This document shows, piece by piece, positions 62,166 through 64,000 of a stretch of DNA of 64,000 bases. How positions within the stretch are numbered: the stretch's first letter is position 1; every line of letters starts with the position of its first letter. Below the pieces are notes generated by a model. It was not told the origin of the DNA, ran no database searches, and saw nothing but the letters and a program-made list of their open reading frames with translations. Location: contig NZ_JAGSPB010000001.1 of assembly GCF_019204025.1 (NCBI RefSeq), forward strand, positions 372,001 to 436,000, written 5' to 3'. A program made the position numbers and the translations under genes. This stretch comes from Erythrobacter ani. GTDB lineage: Bacteria > Pseudomonadota > Alphaproteobacteria > Sphingomonadales > Sphingomonadaceae.

Positions 62166-62274
62166 CGGTAAGTCTCCCCATTGATTCCGGTTTTGCTCTA
62201 CAAAGCACGCCGCGCCGCGCTTCACAAGCAAACGCGCGATTGCGCCGATCCTACCTCGCAGATAAACGCGGCGC

Positions 62275-62946
62275 ATGGTTATCAAGGCCGCGCGAATCCT
62301 CGCCAAGACACTCTTGCTCCTTTTCGGGTTGAGCCTGCTGCTGGTCGTCGCCTTCAAATGGCTGCCGGTCCCGGTGACGGCGACCATGCTGTTCGACGGG
62401 AACGGCATCACCAAGGATTGGGAGAGCCTCGACAACATCAATCCAAACCTGGTTGCCGCCGTGATTGCATCCGAGGACAGCAAATTCTGCGAGCATTCAG
62501 GATTCGACACCGAAGCGATCGAGGAAGCGATCAGGGAAAACGCCCAAGGCGGTAGGCAGCGAGGCGCGTCCACCATCAGTCAGCAAACCGCCAAGAACGT
62601 GTTTCTGTGGCAGGGTGGCGGATATTTCCGCAAAGGTCTTGAGGCCTATTTCACGTTCTGGATCGAGGCCGTTTGGGGCAAGCGGCGGATCATGGAGGTT
62701 TACTTGAACGTAGCCGAAACCGGTATCGGCACATATGGGGCGGAAGCTGGCGCTCGGCGTTATTTCGGGAAATCCGCAGCCAGTCTTACCGCTGATGAAG
62801 CAAGCCGTATGGCGGTCGCCCTGCCAAGCCCGAAGACCCGCTCGGTCAAGAACCCTGGCGGATGGCTCGCGCGTTACGGCAATACCATTGAGGCGCGGAT
62901 GAACGTGGTCAAAGGTGACGCGCTCGATTCCTGCGTTTATGAATAG
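62275..62946 (+). CDS. mtgA: Monofunctional peptidoglycan glycosyltransferase, 223 aa
   Basis: MtgA polymerises lipid II into glycan strands at the inner membrane. One N-terminal helix (about 7-29, RILAKTLLLLFGLSLLLVVAFKW) anchors the GT51 domain with the catalytic Glu67 in VIASEDSKFCEHSG, RGASTISQQTAKNVFLW, KRRIMEVYLNVAETG and GAEAGARRYFGKSA. The short length shows it lacks a transpeptidase domain. It is followed after 5 bp by the CDF gene, so the two may be co-transcribed. Confidence 0.94.
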   Translation: MVIKAARILAKTLLLLFGLSLLLVVAFKWLPVPVTATMLFDGNGITKDWESLDNINPNLVAAVIASEDSKFCEHSGFDTEAIEEAIRENAQGGRQRGASTISQQTAKNVFLWQGGGYFRKGLEAYFTFWIEAVWGKRRIMEVYLNVAETGIGTYGAEAGARRYFGKSAASLTADEASRMAVALPSPKTRSVKNPGGWLARYGNTIEARMNVVKGDALDSCVYE

Positions 62947-62951
62947 ACCCG

Positions 62952-63908
62952 ATGGGACCGGGTCACAGTCATAGTCGTAGTCATGGGGATCAAGCCGGCG
63001 GCTCGGATTGCCATGGACTGCACGATCATCACGGCCATCATCACGCGCCAAAGGATTTCGGCAATGCCTTCATCATCGGGATTGCGCTGAATTCGATATT
63101 CGTCGTGGTCGAGGCGACCTTCGGCTTCCTCTACGGTTCGATGGCGCTCGTCGCCGATGCCGGTCACAATCTTTCAGACGTGCTGGCCTTGCTCCTGGCG
63201 TGGGGCGCGAGCCTGGCTGCGAAACGGCCGCCATCCGAGCGCTACACTTACGGTTTCAAGAGCTCCACGATCCTCGCTGCTCTCGCCAATGCGCTGCTGC
63301 TAGCCATCGCCATCGGCGCGATCCTGTTCGAGACGATCCACCGACTGATGGAGCCGCAGGAGCCGCAGGGCATGGTGATGGTGATCGTCGCCGGGATCGG
63401 CATTGCCATCAATGCGGGTACGGCTGCGCTGTTCATTCGCGGGCAGGAGGACCTCAACATTCGCGGCGCGTACCTGCATATGGCTGCAGACGCGCTGGTG
63501 TCAGCTGGCGTGGTCGTTGCAGGTCTGGTCATTGTCTTTACCGGCCTTTGGTGGATCGACCCGCTGGTCAGCTTCGCCATCGTTGGAATGATCGCATGGG
63601 GGACATGGGGCCTTGCCAAGGACAGCTTGAAGCTTGGATTGCTTGCAGTTCCTGCAAGGATTGACGTGAACGAAGTGCGCGGCCATCTCGCAGGTCTGGA
63701 GGGAGTTAAGACCGTGCACGACCTGCATATTTGGCCGATGTCGACTACCGAAACCGCGCTGACGGCGCACCTTGTGATGCCAGGCGCGCCTTGCACCGAT
63801 AGCTTCCTGCATGATGTCGCCCACTCGCTCCAGGATCGCTTCGGCATCAACCACGCCACGATCCAGGTCGAGCGTGACGATGGCACGCTGTGCGAGACCG
63901 GTTGCTGA
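62952..63908 (+). CDS. Cation diffusion facilitator (CDF) family metal exporter, 318 aa
   Basis: CDF proteins export Zn2+, Co2+, Cd2+ or similar using the proton gradient. The N-terminus is unusually rich in histidine (GHSHSRSHGDQAGG then HGLHDHHGHHHAP, residues 4-33), a likely metal buffer. Six membrane helices follow, with ALVADAGHNLSDVLALLLAW (metal-site HxxxD in helix 2) and YLHMAADALVSAGVV (helix 5), then the cytoplasmic domain KTVHDLHIWPMSTTETALTAHLV. The stop shares its A with the start of the next gene (TGATG). Confidence 0.93.
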   Translation: MGPGHSHSRSHGDQAGGSDCHGLHDHHGHHHAPKDFGNAFIIGIALNSIFVVVEATFGFLYGSMALVADAGHNLSDVLALLLAWGASLAAKRPPSERYTYGFKSSTILAALANALLLAIAIGAILFETIHRLMEPQEPQGMVMVIVAGIGIAINAGTAALFIRGQEDLNIRGAYLHMAADALVSAGVVVAGLVIVFTGLWWIDPLVSFAIVGMIAWGTWGLAKDSLKLGLLAVPARIDVNEVRGHLAGLEGVKTVHDLHIWPMSTTETALTAHLVMPGAPCTDSFLHDVAHSLQDRFGINHATIQVERDDGTLCETGC

Positions 63909-64000
63909 TGGCTGCCAAGTCCACTCCTGCTTCCACCGAAGCCCGTGAGGCCCTGCGGTCGGCCATGGTCCGTTTGGGCGAAGGCGACAGCGCGGCGCTT
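63908..64000 (+). CDS. Truncated gene at the right edge, perhaps a sigma factor
   Basis: The stop of the CDF gene overlaps an ATG at 63908 (TGATG), opening a frame of 31 codons that continues past the window: MAAKSTPASTEA then REALRSAMVRLGEGDSAAL. The last stretch resembles the start of region 2 in ECF-type sigma factors (a L-x-x-G-D-x-x-A-[FL] pattern), but this is a weak resemblance. The tight coupling implies co-expression with the exporter. Confidence 0.45.
   Translation, partial: MAAKSTPASTEAREALRSAMVRLGEGDSAAL

Noticed and set aside
1..64000. CRISPR arrays, insertion sequences, integrases, prophage genes and tRNA or rRNA genes
   Set aside because: I saw no regularly spaced repeats, transposase or integrase-like proteins, or structures typical of tRNA or rRNA. 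A tRNA covariance scan was not possible here.

Overview
The window is a GC-rich, gene-dense piece of what looks like the main chromosome of an alphaproteobacterium of the order Sphingomonadales, most likely an Erythrobacter/Altererythrobacter-type member of the Erythrobacteraceae. This rests on the kind of genes present (a ChpT phosphotransferase, an UrcA-family protein, two very large TonB-dependent receptors, a TorF-type porin, an ATP12 chaperone, an Mla-type transporter) and on protein-level resemblance. No search was run. I see no insertion sequence, integrase, CRISPR array, rRNA or tRNA gene. Nearly every gene is housekeeping or typical of the family.

Layout. 1-5.1 kb: acyl-CoA and short-chain dehydrogenase genes with regulators (truncated MarR-like gene, enoyl-CoA hydratase, LysR regulator divergent from an SDR, SDR plus thiolase operon with a perfect palindrome in its leader). 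5.2-14.1 kb: a TPR/2-oxoglutarate oxygenase gene, a convergent small secreted protein, and two 1000-residue TonB-dependent receptors, each closed by a strong terminator. 14.1-26.5 kb: clpB with a heat-shock-like promoter, a HerA-like ATPase, a penicillin-acylase-family hydrolase, an M16 peptidase, a small unknown protein, and an UrcA gene divergent from a CadC-like regulator. 26.5-31 kb (minus strand): FKBP isomerase, gatC, gatA, a small membrane protein and gatB, preceded by rpsU. 31.2-34.5 kb: a crcB-rluC-HAD-small membrane protein-ATP12 run in which all four junctions are 4-bp ATGA overlaps.

34.5-38.1 kb (minus): an Mla-type lipid transporter operon. 38.2-42.1 kb: valS, then queE behind a cluster of palindromes. 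42.1-48.2 kb (minus): a second HerA-like ATPase, a TIGR02186/TauE pair, and a pair resembling the phage N4 adsorption proteins NfrB and NfrA. 48.3-55.4 kb: nhaA, gloA, a SIMPL protein, a TorF-like porin, a PP1-type phosphatase, an FMN glutamate-synthase-like protein and a membrane protein. 55.5-64 kb: the RNase P RNA gene, aquaporin, an AmpD-like amidase with chpT, a JAMM peptidase head-to-head with rluD, rpoH, a secreted M20 amidohydrolase, mtgA, a cation diffusion facilitator and a truncated gene at the edge.

Threads linking genes: rpoH (sigma-32) and clpB, whose upstream region resembles an alphaproteobacterial sigma-32 promoter, both lie here. Envelope functions recur (receptors, Mla system, mtgA, amidase, porin, NfrA/B-like pair). 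No clearly new defence or mobile system is visible. The most unusual items are the NfrA/NfrB-like pair, the terminator-like hairpin in the second receptor's leader, the head-to-head JAMM/rluD start region, the palindromes before queE, and the uneven composition inside valS.
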